From Syncephalis fuscata (Eukaryota; Zoopagomycota; Zoopagomycetes; Zoopagales; Piptocephalidaceae), in assembly GCA_025786725.1 (NCBI GenBank), contig JAHLTZ010000025.1, forward strand, positions 364,079-428,078: 64,000 nucleotides of DNA, given 5' to 3'. This document shows, piece by piece, positions 1-13,356 of this stretch. The position numbers were made by a program, and so were the translations under genes. Each line of letters starts with the position of its first letter. Positions within the stretch are counted from its first letter, which is position 1. The notes beneath the pieces were generated by a model that had not been told where the DNA came from, searched no databases, and saw only the letters and a program-made list of their open reading frames with translations.

Positions 1-237
1 ATTCTTTCCCCCGATGTTTTCTTTTGATAGAAAGCCTGAAATTGAACTCGAGCAGAAAAGTGTTAAAAGCACACACTCTTTTGATATACTGGCTGCGTTT
101 GTACAAATATTCTTGAACAAGAAAAATCAACCTCAACAGTACCACAGCCAGCGTCTTTCTTATCGCAACCAAGCTTTGTCCAACAACAACCAATGCTGTG
201 CGATACCATCTACTCAGTTGCAACACCCATGATGATT
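1..237 (+). CDS. possible 3' end of a gene entering from the left edge (uncertain)
   Basis: Two overlapping frames are open here. One is open from position 14 and gives 72 residues. Another reads from about position 107 to a TAA at 228-230 and gives a Q/S/P-rich tail ending in Glu-Glu, which looks more like a natural protein C-terminus. I could not find a splice junction that connects them. This may be the last exon of a gene lying mainly outside the window, or chance coding potential. No family is recognised. Confidence 0.2.
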
Positions 238-1133
238 GAAGAGTAAGCGGGGTCGATAACATAGAAATATCAGCCACCATACCATTTTGCAGCAGACATA
301 ACTACCTAACCGTCCTGCTAGCCCGTTTATTTGCGTTTCATTTGTGTTTGGCCATTACTATATGACAAACGTATTGCTTTCCTATGTTTCTTTTATTGTC
401 GTTTGCATGTCGATCATTTTTAAGTTAATACTGTATTAAATAGCAGTATTAGTATAAAGGTTTTTATTTCTAAAGCAAAACAGAATAATATGAATAGAAA
501 CAGCAATACTAATGTTTTGTTCGTTATCATTTACACAAAAGCAGATGATTTGAAATATAAAATAAAGTCTATTGTAGATAGTTTTACTCACGCAAAACAA
601 TAAACACACTCGCAGTTATTTTCATATATTATTTGAACAATAAATAGCTGAAACAATAGTTTTAATCCAAGAGAAATTGATAACTGAATTGAATCAATAT
701 ATTTATTATATGCTGTCAATAAATAAGGTAATGTATGCTACTATTGCAATAAAGAAAGTAAATTATATAAATGAGTATCCACGTGACTATAGCTTTTAAT
801 ACAGTAGTAAAATCTTAATAGTAGAGTCTGTGCTGTATTAATGGTTTGTTAAATGATATGAATATTATTTATATGCACTTAGTTTTGACTATTAGCAATA
901 CTATTTATTTATAGCAATATATGAATGAATGAAAAGTGTGTACTTGATAATTTTAATAAAATGTTTTAAGCATTATCGATGTCACAGAATGTGTACAATG
1001 CTAATTTCAGTAGCATAGATTGTATTGTCAAATATTAATCACATTGTATTTAATAATTTACATGATATGTTATAATTATAGTTGTTTACTAACTAGTACA
1101 CAATTAAAATGCAGAGAACAAATGATAGTTTAC
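238..1133. other. AT-rich intergenic region
   Basis: No open frame of convincing length or composition, no RNA gene and no ordered repeat is visible. It lies downstream of the minus-strand 7TM gene that ends at 1134. Confidence 0.6.
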
Positions 1134-2127
1134 TTATTTGTACACATGTATAGTTCTTGCAGTGGTAATATCAGATAAGTGAAGCATATGACTAGTTCTT
1201 GGGCGATGTGCAGAACCGGCATTTTTGTTTATATTTTGGCAGTGGTTGATCAATATTGTTGTAACGGCCACACTGAGGATATATAAGCTACATGTAAACA
1301 ATTAATTTTGCTACTTACCAGTCTACAACGAGAAACAAATCACTATTGATGTTGGACATAGCTTTGAGTATGAAAACAGAACAAACAAAAGTACATAGCG
1401 TGGCCAAAAGCATTGCTTGTATTCCATCGCGTGCTAGTTGCCTCCATGCATTAGATCCAAATATACGATACTGTTTTAGAGCGATGCGACAAAAAATAAT
1501 CGAAAACAGTGCGTTGATTGGCACATTAACACTAAGCCAATACCATACAGAAAGCCAAGGGTAATAAACTGCGCAGCCAATGATTTCTTCTAATGTAATA
1601 ATATCGCAGTATATTACGACGAAAGCGTAGGAAAGCTGTGTGATTATCAGCGGAATGCTGACGTACAGTATCCATTTTTGTCGACAAAGCACCAAGTAAA
1701 CCTTTTGAAGAAGCATTAAGCTGTTACAAGCCATTGTAAATGCTATATTAAATACGAAAACCCATATTGTAATGCGGCAATTGACAGGAAAGTCCAAGTA
1801 CATGCATATTACCACTAGAACAGATACAAAGCCCGAAATAGAAGGCGCCAAACAACACCACGATACCATGCTGCGAGGTCGTGATATAGTCATTTTACTG
1901 GCAACAACAAGATTACGCCAAAACACAGCAATTGCTAAGATATAAGCTACAATTTGAATTTGTATACCTAGTATTCTAAGGCGCTGCTTAGGAATGTCAC
2001 CGGTGGGTTCCATAAAAAAGTCAAATATGCGCATTTCGCCAAGTGGATGGAGATGAGCCCCCCATTGTTTTAAGTTGCTGCTCATCCACTCTGTGTACTT
2101 TGAATCGTTATAATCGATGAGCGGCAT
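1134..2127 (-). CDS. seven-transmembrane protein of unknown function, paralog-like to the one at 19.4 kb
   Basis: Two exons, 2127-1319 and 1272-1134, are joined across a 46-nt GT-AG intron (donor GTAAGT, acceptor CTCAG); the spliced product is 315 residues. Start is ATG at 2127. After a hydrophilic N-terminus of about 50 residues there are seven hydrophobic segments, followed by a roughly 45-residue polar tail in exon 2. The motif A/V-R-D-G-I before the sixth membrane segment, and the intron placed at the beginning of helix 7, are shared with the 19430-20259 gene, so the two look like members of one family. The topology is GPCR-like, but I recognise no conserved receptor signature; a transporter-like or lineage-specific membrane family is equally possible. 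The 46-nt intron removes an in-frame TAA that would otherwise truncate helix 7. Confidence 0.7.
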
Positions 2128-4411
2128 TTTAGAAGAGTATATATTTATATATACTAATAATACGACATGAAATAAAAATGTCCTAGTGCGTGTTAACTAA
2201 AAAAATTGAACAATTGAAAAGTATATAGCAATTATAGCATACTTAACAATTACCAGGTTCCAATTATAATATTCTTGGTCCAAAGGTGTATTGTGATAAA
2301 CCTGTTATTGTTTCAAAGACTTCAACATGCGTGACAAAGAACAAAGAACTTTGATAGTGCACGCATACCATACACTCACAAGCCATATGGCGTTAAAAGC
2401 ACCCATTGTTCACTAGTAAAACAGAGGCCTCGCCCAATTGGCAGCTTTAGAATATGTTAAAAAAGGATTACGGAACAAATGAAGTAATTTATTATTGTAA
2501 AGCTATTAGTATTAAATAAGCTAAAAATAGCTATAACCATACATTTAACTGATCAGTGCGTAATATACGACTGTTAGTTATTGCCTAGCCATACCAGGTG
2601 ATATATTGGCGCCAGTCCAACGCCATATGAATCTCAGTTACAATAAAACATATAGTCAACTTTCAAGGCAAAAGGATTAATACGTTAGCGTAGAATCATG
2701 TGCTAAGCGTACCAATATAAACAGATGATAGTACGTGTAGTATCGTTTTAACTAGTTTTGGTTGTGGATGTGATATTGACTTGGATTGGCAGCAGTGATA
2801 TGTTTTAATTACAGCAAATTTATATGGAAATAAATCAAAATGGGATTTAGCATACTGTACTATTTACAGTAAACATAGCCTTTTGAAAATGTATGCATTT
2901 TTTGTTAAAATGCATTTAAACCTAATAAATTCATATAAACCACTAGATTGCAATGTAATACTATTTAATTTGGTCACAGGGGGACGACTATTAACTGCAG
3001 TATATTGTTCATAATAATCGCATCAAACAATCAATAATGTTTAAAAAGTATTCCTACCGCAGTCTAATAAAATGTCAAAAATTACATACCTAATAATGCT
3101 CTTCATTCTTACTTTGTGTCGAAACTGTACAGCAAAGATTGGAATAAACACAATGCCATAATATTTGTTTTACAAAACTATTTATTTTATGTGAATCGAA
3201 TAAAACAGAGATACTGTAATAATAGTGCATGATAATGCCAGTATTCTTTTTAACATCAATAATGTCTCATAAAATTTTAAACATAAAAGCATGCATCATT
3301 GGTCAGAAATCCACACAAACTATTTAGCTATTAAACAAAAATGGCTAAACTGGATTAATGTTGTAATGACACTATGTTCTAGGATATTAACAGCTTATCG
3401 ATTGCTACTTTTATTCAGTTTGCATTGGTTTTCAGATTTGCGCGATGTATGGTGCATTAACTGATGTTGCAACTATTCTCATTTGACCAAGCTATGTATC
3501 TCTGCCTGTTATCATGCATAAAACACAAAACTAGTAATGAATTTTGCTGCTATTATGTGTACTATTCAAGCCTGTATCTTAGTGTCTTTACCACCCACGC
3601 ATTCTTTCATTCGCTATGCTGAACATTGACCTAGTAGCCAATTTTCTACAATGTAGACCATCAATTGCATCAAATATAATGATGCATATTGGTTATTATA
3701 GTACCAGCATGTGTAAAAACTATTATTATAAAATGGATCTTGGACAGAAATAAGTTGTTCATATCTTTCTCATTGTATGTTTACTATATTTTGTACCAAT
3801 CACACATTATCAATAAAAAGTAATCTGGTTATTGCTAAACATATTCAATATGCTGGTGCGATGTATCGGCATGGCAATTAATTGATCACTGCTTTATTTT
3901 AAACACTGGTAATTATATTTTCCATAGCTAACACTATCGATGGTCCTATTGCCAATGCGTCTATACTTAATCGATATGTTCAAAGGTAATACCAAGTCAC
4001 TTATAACTGCTTTACAATAAACAATATACAACATCCATAGCATTTATCTTATAGTGCTCTTTATTTGGCACTCTGGCCATACTAGATGATCAGCGACCGG
4101 CATATATTATAGTAATATAGCATTACTAAAATAGGCCAATCATCAGCTACACATTAACAAATGTGTACCACCGTCTAACATGTGCTTATCAGCATTGTAA
4201 ATACAGATAGCAAAAGGAAAAAGCATGCTGTGCAACCTAAACAAGTAAAACAATAAACCTGTTTTTGCTACCAATAAATATGAAGTCAATTTTTCATTCA
4301 TATTTTGGAAAGACGAATGAAACCTGCTGAGATTACTCGAACTGCTGCTTGCTTGACTTTTACGCTCTTGTCTGGTTATTGAAACGGCATTATTAAAGGG
4401 CTAATATAACT
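2128..4411. other. 2.3-kb AT-rich intergenic region
   Basis: Gene-free spacer between the divergent 7TM and carboxypeptidase genes, expected to hold both promoters. I see no coding exon, RNA gene or well-preserved repeat. Confidence 0.6.
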
Positions 4412-6601
4412 ATGAAGTCGACCAGCCTACTCAAAGCAACACCATTCACCGCTGTGGCCTGGTTAGCCTTGGCCGGACTTTCTTTACTGCTGCTTACGTC
4501 AAGCGGCAACAAAGAAACGCGCTCTATACACCATGAACTAGAACTAGAAATAAATCAAAAAACTTTACTTCGTCGCAGTCTGGTGAGTGACGATTTGCTT
4601 TAAAGTTGCAATACAATACGATAACTAACAAATCGATGCACCATAAATATCTGCCTTTTTATTTATGGCACAATAAAACTGTATAGCCTGACAAAGAAGC
4701 ACACAAAGTGGGCCATTTGCCGTTTGAGTCAGATCAGACTCCTTTGGCCGGTAGCTATGCTGGCCATCTACCTGTGGCCAACTGTACTAGCCCAAGCGGG
4801 AGTTCGCAAGATTGTGGTGCACTGTAAGTTGGCTATTAATGCACCAAAATTTATACTAAATATACACAGATTTTATTGGTATTTTCCAACTGAAATGCCA
4901 AATGACGACAAGGCACCACTAGTAATGTATGAATACACACCACCATTGATATATTTGGCTAACCATCACGTAGCTGGCTTCAAGGCGGGCCTGGGTCTTC
5001 TTCTATGGTGGGGCTATTTTACGAGGTAGCTCAATTAACTATAATTTTATTGTAATTGTCTAAACAAACTGACGATAGCATGGTCCGGTCACTGTGTCCG
5101 ATAACAATAAGCTTATTCGACGCACAATTCCGTGGACCAAATCCGTTGATATGGTCTTTGTTGATCAGCCAGTCGGTACTGGATTTAGTTATGCCATGCC
5201 TGGCATTCCAGATGATGCTAATCCAAACCTTAGCCCGATTCGTTTCACCAATACTAATACACCAAATGACAATAGCAACGCAAAAAACGTCACTACAAGT
5301 AGCAGACCATTAACCTTGGAAAGATGTCACGCTGGTGGCTATGTCACGGATCAACAACAAGTTGGTCGAGACTTTGTCTATTTTCTTGAGCAGTTTTACA
5401 AAGTACATCCTGATCTTCAACAGCGCGAACTATTCCTCGCAGGTGAATCCTATGCCGGTAAATTCATTCCAGCAATTGCACAAAATATTTTGCAATACAA
5501 TCGCAAATCCGATACAAGTAAGTATATGTCTGATAACACTTATAATACTTTATTAAACCATATTGAATAGCGCACAAAATACCACTATCTGGCCTTGTGA
5601 TAGGTATTTATAGCAATAGACAAGCTATATTATTAATACACTAACAGTTTACATATAGGCAATGGCCTTACTGTTCCAGAGGTCCAAGTTAAATACAATG
5701 CTCAGTTGGCCGCCAATTTTGGTAAAAAGCATACCTAATTCACAGAGTCACTATAGCTAACTTGAGCAATATAGGATTGCTTTCGCATTCACAGACTCAA
5801 GAGTTGCAGCAGCTATGCGACAAAGCGTCAGAGCTAGCCATTAAAAAGGACTATCTATTGTCATTGGAAGCCCGTGAAAAGATGTTTAAATTATTCAACG
5901 AATATACAAGCAATGTTAACTATTACGATATCCGCGAAAAGGATATACCCAAGGAAAGAGCACGTATGATAAAATTCCTAAGCTCTGTGGAGATACTTGA
6001 TGCGCTGCACACCAATGGTCATCAGCTACACAGCGATTTGGCCGTTAAGGATTGCTTGGCAGTAAGTTACTAAATAAGAAAGCAAGTCGATTTTAACAAG
6101 TATCTATTTGTATAGTCGGATATTATGAAATCTGTCGGTGGCTTGTTTCCAGAACTGTTGGACAACTACCGCATTCTTCTTTTCCAAGGTAGCTTTCCGC
6201 ATATTCATTATCATTATTATTTATACTTATTTATTTACTATCTAATACAACAGGTCAATTTGATTTCCGTGATGGTCCTATAGGTAGCGAAGCATGGATT
6301 CGTCAGATTGACTGGCATGGCCGCAATACGTTCAACCAAGCGACACGCAAGGTAAGCATAGCAGCATAAAAAGCCAAATATAGCTGCAACAGCAATCTTA
6401 TTCTAATACTAATCTGTACCAATTGCAAAGCCATGGCGTACTAGCGATAAGCCAGGTGGCCTAGCCGGTTATGTTACGGAACATGACAATCTTAGTCATG
6501 CGATTGTATTGAATGCAGGCCATTTTGCACCAGCCAATGCACCAGAAGCCGTTCTTCAAATGCTAAATCGATGGATGCATAAACAAAGCATTGCCGCGTA
6601 A
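4412..6601 (+). CDS. serine carboxypeptidase (peptidase family S10)
   Basis: Ten exons (4412-4582, 4687-4823, 4870-4926, 4974-5025, 5079-5517, 5659-5721, 5775-6061, 6116-6188, 6254-6351, 6431-6601) give a 515-residue product with all phases consistent. An N-terminal hydrophobic stretch (about residues 15-31) suggests secretion or a vacuolar route. S10 hallmarks are present: the oxyanion motif GGPGSSSMVGLFYE in exon 4, the catalytic Ser in GESYAGKF (exon 5), the catalytic Asp in GQFDFRDG (exons 8-9) and the catalytic His in NAGHFAP (exon 10). The GQFDFRDG and GHFAP forms are closer to vitellogenic/CPVL-type or plant-like carboxypeptidases than to yeast Kex1. The family removes C-terminal residues from peptides at acidic pH. 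All catalytic residues are present, so the enzyme is expected to be active. Confidence 0.92.
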
Positions 6602-7168
6602 TTTATTAATAGTAGTAGTATTATTACTAATGATTTAATAAACTTGACCGTTACATGATTATCACAAATACATTGCGCTATCTCGTTTATTTATCTAGAC
6701 TAATGAGCTATCATTTTATCTTCCAAAGTATGCTGACATTCTTTTACTAATAATATATCCTTTGCATCATAAATAATATATGAAAATAATTGCGAGTGTG
6801 TTTATTGTTTAGTTGTTTGACAGTTGCACCAACGACTAGTGCAAAGTTATTGTTTTGCTTTAGAAGTAACATTTTAAGAAATATGTAATATTCGATTGCA
6901 TTTAGATTTAAACATTTTTATGTATAAAGTTATTAATTGATTACAAGCTAGTGATCAGTTGTCATTGGTCTAATCACCTCACAAATGGCTATGACCATGA
7001 CACACACACACACGCACGCTATTGCCTCTGGCTATTCCTTCCTTCTCTTTCTTTGTTTCTTTTGCCTTTTTTGCAGTACGTGTCGGTACGGCTGATCAAA
7101 CAAGAATCAATCATCTTTATACCTTCGCAGTGTCTTGATTTGTCTGCTACATTTATTATTATTACAAA
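6602..7168. other. intergenic region with a CA microsatellite
   Basis: AT-rich spacer between the carboxypeptidase and ATP synthase e genes. A short (CA)n run lies at about 7000-7016. The last ~170 bases must contain the promoter of the downstream gene. Confidence 0.6.
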
Positions 7169-7797
7169 ATGACGACACCACTTGTTCGTGTAAGTTAAAC
7201 AACAAGCTGCGTTGACGTGGAATTTCTGCGCGCTACAATACAATTACAAATACATGTTATATTGCTATATAGCAAACGGTATAAATCTAAAGATCCACTA
7301 TACCTCTAGTTGCTATTACTGCTACGACTCTAATAGATTCAGTAGCAGTGTTTAATAATAACAATACCACGCGGTGATAAGAAAATGAAAAAATAGAATC
7401 TAGTTTTAATAATATATTTAACTGTTTGTATAGACTTCTCGCTGGGCTGCATTGGGCGGTGGTCTTGTTTACGGCTTTGTGCATCGCCGTTCACTAAGCA
7501 AGCAAGTGGCTGAGGAACGTGAGCAGGCAGAATATGCGCGCAAAGAACACTTGATTGCTGAGGCCAAATCAGAATACGCTAAGCGATATGCTCAACCAGC
7601 TGGTGATGGTAGGTCGTTTGTCACAATATCTAAAATAGACAAATTAACAACAATGCACAAAATCTATTTATTATTTAGTTATCACGGATCCAGAAAATCC
7701 AGCCTTTGATTTGGAAAAATTAATTAGTCATATGAGAAATCTAGCGCTTGAGTTTTGTTACATATCAATTCAAGCTTTTATTCAGCATTTCGTTTGA
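7169..7797 (+). CDS. ATP21/TIM11: mitochondrial F1Fo ATP synthase subunit e
   Basis: Three exons (7169-7189, 7434-7608, 7679-7797) encode 104 residues. The product begins MTTPLVR, followed by a single membrane segment with the GxxxG dimerisation motif (GLVYG) and the family-typical YGFVHRR sequence. Then comes a charged, Ala/Glu/Lys-rich helix (EAKSEYAKR) and the conserved end VITDPENPAFDLEKLI. Subunit e sits in the inner membrane, where it helps ATP synthase dimers form and shape cristae. Exon 1 is only 21 nt and the first intron is 244 nt, much longer than others here. A roughly 22-residue tail with hydrophobic residues follows the usual C-terminal DLEKLI motif; it may be genuine or may hide a missed last intron. 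Confidence 0.9.
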
Positions 7798-8745
7798 TTA
7801 TTTGCTTAATGCTTTGATGCAAACTTTACTGCACAGTCACCATATCATTCTTATTAAAACTGTCGTCCATTTGGACTTTAGGACTGCCTTGATTTGCAAA
7901 TTAGATTAATGTAATTTAAAACATTGGTGCACAAACATACACAAATATATAATATACTACTGGATATAAATACTAACGCCAGTGAATAGACAAACGTCGA
8001 TAAATGATATCCTATATGATTTAGGTATTGTTATTGATGAATGGCCATGACATAACAGATAAAAACGTCATATAACTGTCAGGCCTATGTTAAACTGTTA
8101 TTGTGAAGAGCATAGCAAACAACACTGCCTTAAAGAAGACTAGTGTTGTAAGTTATGGCTTCTTTTGCGCAACAAGCAAATAAACAACAGGAATACAGGC
8201 ATCTGTTGTTGTAGTGGACTTTGCATAAAGCGGTTGTGCAATGAAGGGGGAATTGTAAGCGAATGAAAGCATGTGTAAGCAATAAACGAATATCAAATTC
8301 AAAGGATAGGATAACGAATGAGATAAAGCACAGTCAGTAGCGCATGCAACAATAAAGTATGCGCATGCGCATAATAATAAATGAAAGAAGCATTGTGCCG
8401 GCTGTAGTAGTGGTAGGTAATAGAGTAGTAGAAGTAGATGTATAGATGTATAGATGATAGGTGAGCTGTTGTTGTTGTGGTGGTGGTGGTTAGTAGAGAT
8501 AATGTGTTAGCAATGATAAAGAAAGTAAAAGCAATATCGATATCAAATCGGAAGAAAGAAACGATTGAACCAAGCTATCTTCAACCGTAAACAGAAAAGA
8601 AAGATAAACGAAACAGACAGAAGTAGTTAAAATGAAGTAGAATGTAAGCAGTGTAAAGCAGAGAGAGAGAAAACCGTAAAAAATAGTAAAAGACTGGCTT
8701 GGAATCTCGAGTACATATCATTAATTGTTTATGCACAACTGGTTA
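7798..8745. other. intergenic region with purine-rich and TTG/TGG simple sequence
   Basis: Spacer between the 3' ends of two convergent genes. It has a (TTG)n/(TGG)n run at about 8467-8493 and scattered AG-rich stretches. No coding exon is supported. Confidence 0.55.
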
Positions 8746-11700
8746 TTATGATAATTTCGGGTTTCGGCTACGTCGTCGAAATAGATTCGACACGGATGAA
8801 ACCTATATTAATAAAATAGAAATAATAGAAATAACAGAATAGAAATGGTTAGTAACAGATTATTTAAATTACTAATGAATTATTTATATTTGATTGCCAT
8901 AAGCAAATTAAATCACATTATTTTGTTTCGCTCTTGCATAGCAAGTGCACCACAACCGGTACACGCTTACCTAGCTAAACATATACAAACACGCCATGTA
9001 CAAATTACGAAGCGCATACCTTAATAGTCGAGCTCAATGGGGATTCTGATCCCAAGAACGATCGCTTATTCTTTAATTTAGGCGAGTGCGCTTTGTCATC
9101 TGTAGATGCTGTTATTGTTGTTGTTGTTGCCGATGAATCAATGACTGCTGTCGTCGAATCTGCTTCAATAGGCAGCAATACAGATGAATCAAGAATACTA
9201 GCATCTGGATTATCTGATGTAAGGACCATTGAGTTTTGTTGATCTATAAAGTAATTATAATAAATAAATAAACGATGTTATTATTAATGTTTATAATAGC
9301 TTACCTGAAAAACTCTTATCATGGCTCATTTCAGCTGCCTCGTTATCATACTGATTGTCATGAGCTGGCGATGTTGATCGATCCATCTCGTCATCGGCCA
9401 CGGCACTCTTGCGGCCACGTCGACGAATAGCACGACTTAGTCGACGCAGTGCTTGTGGTGTGTGTGGTCGTGCTGTACCATTACCGCGCAATGCACTAAC
9501 AACCTTCTTAAGACCGGATTTGCGCTTTGTTGTAGTGCTGGCTGGCACGGACAATGAATGGCCATCTTCTTCACCTTGGATCCCCGATGTATTCGACATA
9601 TCCTGCGAAGCTGGATCGGTATAGTCGGCCGTCACATCAAAGTCTGGAATCTTTGGACGACGGTGGAAGAGTGAACGGAAAAAGGTATCGGTATTGGTGG
9701 AGAACCGCTGGCTGCGTGTAGATCCACGAGTTGAAGCGGTGCCAGTGTTATTGGTCTTCTCCATAGTACTGCTATTGCTAGTGGACGTATTGGCCATATC
9801 TTGCGTCATTTTATGCAATACACGGCGCATTTGAACATTTTTATCTAGCAATTCTTGTCGTTCCAATCGATGTTGAAGCGAAGCAGCTTCATATTCATCG
9901 ATACGCGACTCGTAATGATCCCTTTCAAGATCGGCTGCACGTACAGCACGACGTAGTTCAAGTACCAACTCTTCCGACGTCATAGTAACTTCTTCGGCCG
10001 GTGTTGTATAGTCGATACGCAATAGCTCATTACGAAGCTCTTTAATGCGTAGACGGTCACGATGTAGCCGTTCCCGTAGAATATCCACTTCAGTAAGTGC
10101 AACCTGTCGCTCACGTTTAACATCGCGTGTTTCACGGCAAGCACGTTCCAGTTCCATCAGTAGTTGACGAAGACGTTTAAGTTCATCAGAACGAAGTCGT
10201 TCAACTTCTTTACGTTCTGTCTCCATTGTGCGGATACGTGTACGCTCTTTAACAAGTGTACGTTCTAGCGTAATAATCTAATAAACAGTATAATAGTCAT
10301 CGTAGATTGTCAATGCATATATCGTTAATGTACACAATAGCTTACCTCTTTACGCGCAGACTCTGCCTCTACAGTTAATACTTGTGCACGTGCTTCTGAC
10401 GTATTGGTCAATGCTTCAGCACGGGCCTTTTCAGCCAGTAGTTCACGTTGAACAGCTTCAAGCTATAATGCATCTATATTAGCGATAATGGCAATATTTT
10501 AATAGCTGCTAGCTTACCTTATCGGTCAATGTACGGCACGACTCTGATTCAGTGCGTAATTGGTCACGGACTTGTTCCAGCTCGGATAGCAATTCGCGTA
10601 CACGAACATTGGCTGCTGTTTCCTTTTCGGCAAACTGATCAGCACGACGACGTTCACTATGTATTTCAGTCTGAGCCGATTCAAGTTCTTCCAGTAATTG
10701 GCGAACACGAGATGCTTCAGCTGCTTCACCACGACGGCCTTCTTCGGCAAGCAGTCGTTCACGGCCTAGTTCTTGTTGTAGCTGTTCAAGCTGTCTAACA
10801 ACAGAGTCGGATCGTTCACGTTCGGTCTCGGTCTCTTTTCGAGCAGCTTCCATCTCGCTAAGAAGTGATTGAATGCGCTGTGCATCGTTGGACGATTGAG
10901 TACGTCCACCGTCTATTTCACCTCGTTGGCGATCTAGTGCAGCTTGTAGAAGTGCAAGCTGTTGCGTAATAGATTCGGCACGTTCACGCTCAGCAGCCGT
11001 TTCTAAATGCGATGCCTTTAGCTCTTCGCCTAAGTTTTCACCACGTCGCTGTTCTGCTTCCCATTTCTCTGTTGATTCACGCTCGGCTGCTTGGCTCTTT
11101 TCCAACTCGGCTTGTAAGGCTGTCATTTGTTCGTGTAATGCATCGGCTTGTTCCAAAGCAGTTCGGCGAGCAATATCAGCTTGTTCACGCTCATGAGCTA
11201 GTTCTTCACGTAGCGATACGATTAGACTATCGGCAGTTTCACGGCGTTGTGTCATTTCGGCCAGAGCAACGTTAACCGACTCTAATTCGGATTGAAGAGC
11301 AGCTAGACGTGCATCACGTTCGGCAAGTAGTGCCAGCTTCTCTTCAAGTTCACGGCGAAGTCTATCGGCCTCTTCGCGGCATGTATGGTGCATATCTTCA
11401 TCAGTTTGGTCGCCTTGGCTGACCATAACATTTCTAGTTGACTTCATGCTTTCTTCTTTAAGTGCAAGCTGTGTATAATCGTTAGATATATGCACCAATC
11501 ATTATTGTCACCATATATGCACTTACTTCACGGCGTAAACGTTCAGCAAATGCCGTTTCCATCTGACGAGCTCTAGCTTCCATTTCAGCTGTCATTTCTT
11601 CACGGATTTCAGCTTCACGTCTTGATAGTCTTGCCTCTGCTTCCATCCACTTCTGACGCAGCTCTGTAATCTGTGAAAGCAACGATTCAATGTACTCGTC

Positions 11701-13356
11701 CTGTTCATCAAGGTCCTCTTCCGTAGTTGCATTTAAGTTGGCATACACGTCAAAGTCATCATCGTCAAAGTCGTTGCCACGACTGGCTGGACGGCGACGG
11801 CGATAGTTCTCTAGCTTATTCATAGTCACCTCACGAGCAGCTGCAGCAAAACGAACTACATGGCTTGTTTCATGATAGTTAGTATCAAATGGATTCAAGT
11901 TAACAATCATTGCTGCACGGCCTTCACCAAAGAAATAGCCTTGGAACAATTCAGTCAACTTGCTATGTCGATACGGTACTACAACTGGCTTTGTTGGATT
12001 GGACTGATTATGACGAAGTGCTTCTAAACACTGGCCAAGTACCATTAGCGACTGATTGATATTACCAGCTTCCTTAAGACGCTGACCAGTATTGTGAGTA
12101 CGTTTATTACGTTCTTGTCCAGCTAAATCGACGATCGACATACGACACATAGCCACTTCGTCTAGTCGTTCTAGCAGCGTTTCTTCTGTAACATCTACTG
12201 GAATTTTAAGTAATTTAACTGTAAAAATACTATGACTACGGCTACTAGTTTGATTAAGCAGTGTTGAAAAGACGGTACGGTTACGCTGGCCAAGTTCTAA
12301 TATAGCGTATGCTTCTTCAATGGTACGTACATGCACTTCACGCAAACCGTGCATATATTTTGCACCGGTAGCTGGACAATGCGTAATAATAAGATTTTTA
12401 CGCTTATTATTAGGTGCTTCTGTTGTGTTGAGCAAGTCGTAGGCCTTTTCTGTGTAAATCTCGGCAAACGACACCCAAACCGAGTAGCGATAGCGTTCAT
12501 CTACGGGCATTTTTTCCGGCTCTAATACGTTGGCCGTTACCACATCCGCTGCCAATGCTTCTACAGTGAGCGGCGGTTCTTTACGGTTGCCGCGCTTTGG
12601 ACGATTGGCTGATGTGGCGCGAATAACTGATTCGGCACTATCCGATTTTAAATCATCACATAATTCAACTTCACAAAAACGCACTGGACGCATTTTAAGC
12701 GTAGTCATGCGGTCCTCAATGGTGGAGAAGAGTGTATTCAATGAACGTGGCAATACACCCGGATCTGTTCGTTCTCCCTGCACTGTAAACGTCTTACCAG
12801 AGTTGGTTACACCGTAAGCAAATACAAGTGCATCACGGCCGCGTTTTAACAAGTCCTGTACAAGTGGCATTGTTGTATTACGGAATATATGCGCTTGTTC
12901 CGCATTATACGGAAAGACACGGGCAAACCCAAACTGTTCCGGTACTCGATTACGTGCTTTTAGGTCATCTTCAGGCGGAATAAGCAGTACTTCGGTCTTG
13001 TTCATTACGCGAAGGTACGATGGATATGGCTGGCTGGCGTCTACCTCTTCATCCTCTGGCGGAGGACGAACACGTAGAAATGTTTGGATGGCATCCGATT
13101 CACGTTGCTGCATTAATAAGTCACCTCCACTACGGCGTACACCAAGTGAAGTACCCGGTCGAGAGGCGGAGAAGCGCGATTGCGGCCGACTTCTACCAAA
13201 GTTTGGTGTTGGTGTATACATCTGACGGCGTGGCGCGCGAGATGGAGGACGCGACCCGCCAGGGACCGGACTACTTTCTCCCGACACTACCTGGGTGGTA
13301 TCATCTGCCACAGAGCGTGCCCGCACGGGCAACTCTGATCGACTGCCGGATGACAT
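8746..13356 (-). CDS. kinesin-6 family motor protein (KIF20/Klp9-like)
   Basis: Six exons (13356-11527, 11468-10518, 10462-10346, 10277-9305, 9243-9020, 8802-8746) give about 1383 residues. The motor covers roughly residues 88-520, with the P-loop YGVTNSGKTF (~181-190), switch I NQTSSRSHS (~368-376) and switch II DLAGQER (~410-416). The P-loop form AYGVTNSGKT and a long acidic insertion between motor elements are typical of kinesin-6, which bundles antiparallel microtubules in the spindle midzone and acts in cytokinesis. A long Glu/Arg-rich coiled coil follows (~540-1100), then a Ser/Thr-rich tail with basic patches. The last 18-residue exon (Arg-rich) is my inference; the alternative is a stop shortly after exon 5. 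Start is the first ATG at 13356. A GTAAGC donor at about 13486 and a GACAG acceptor at 13373 suggest an intron in the 5' untranslated region. Confidence 0.9.

Noticed and set aside
11012-11275. Plus-strand frames opposite the kinesin coiled coil
   Set aside because: Shadows of the biased codon use in the real minus-strand gene.
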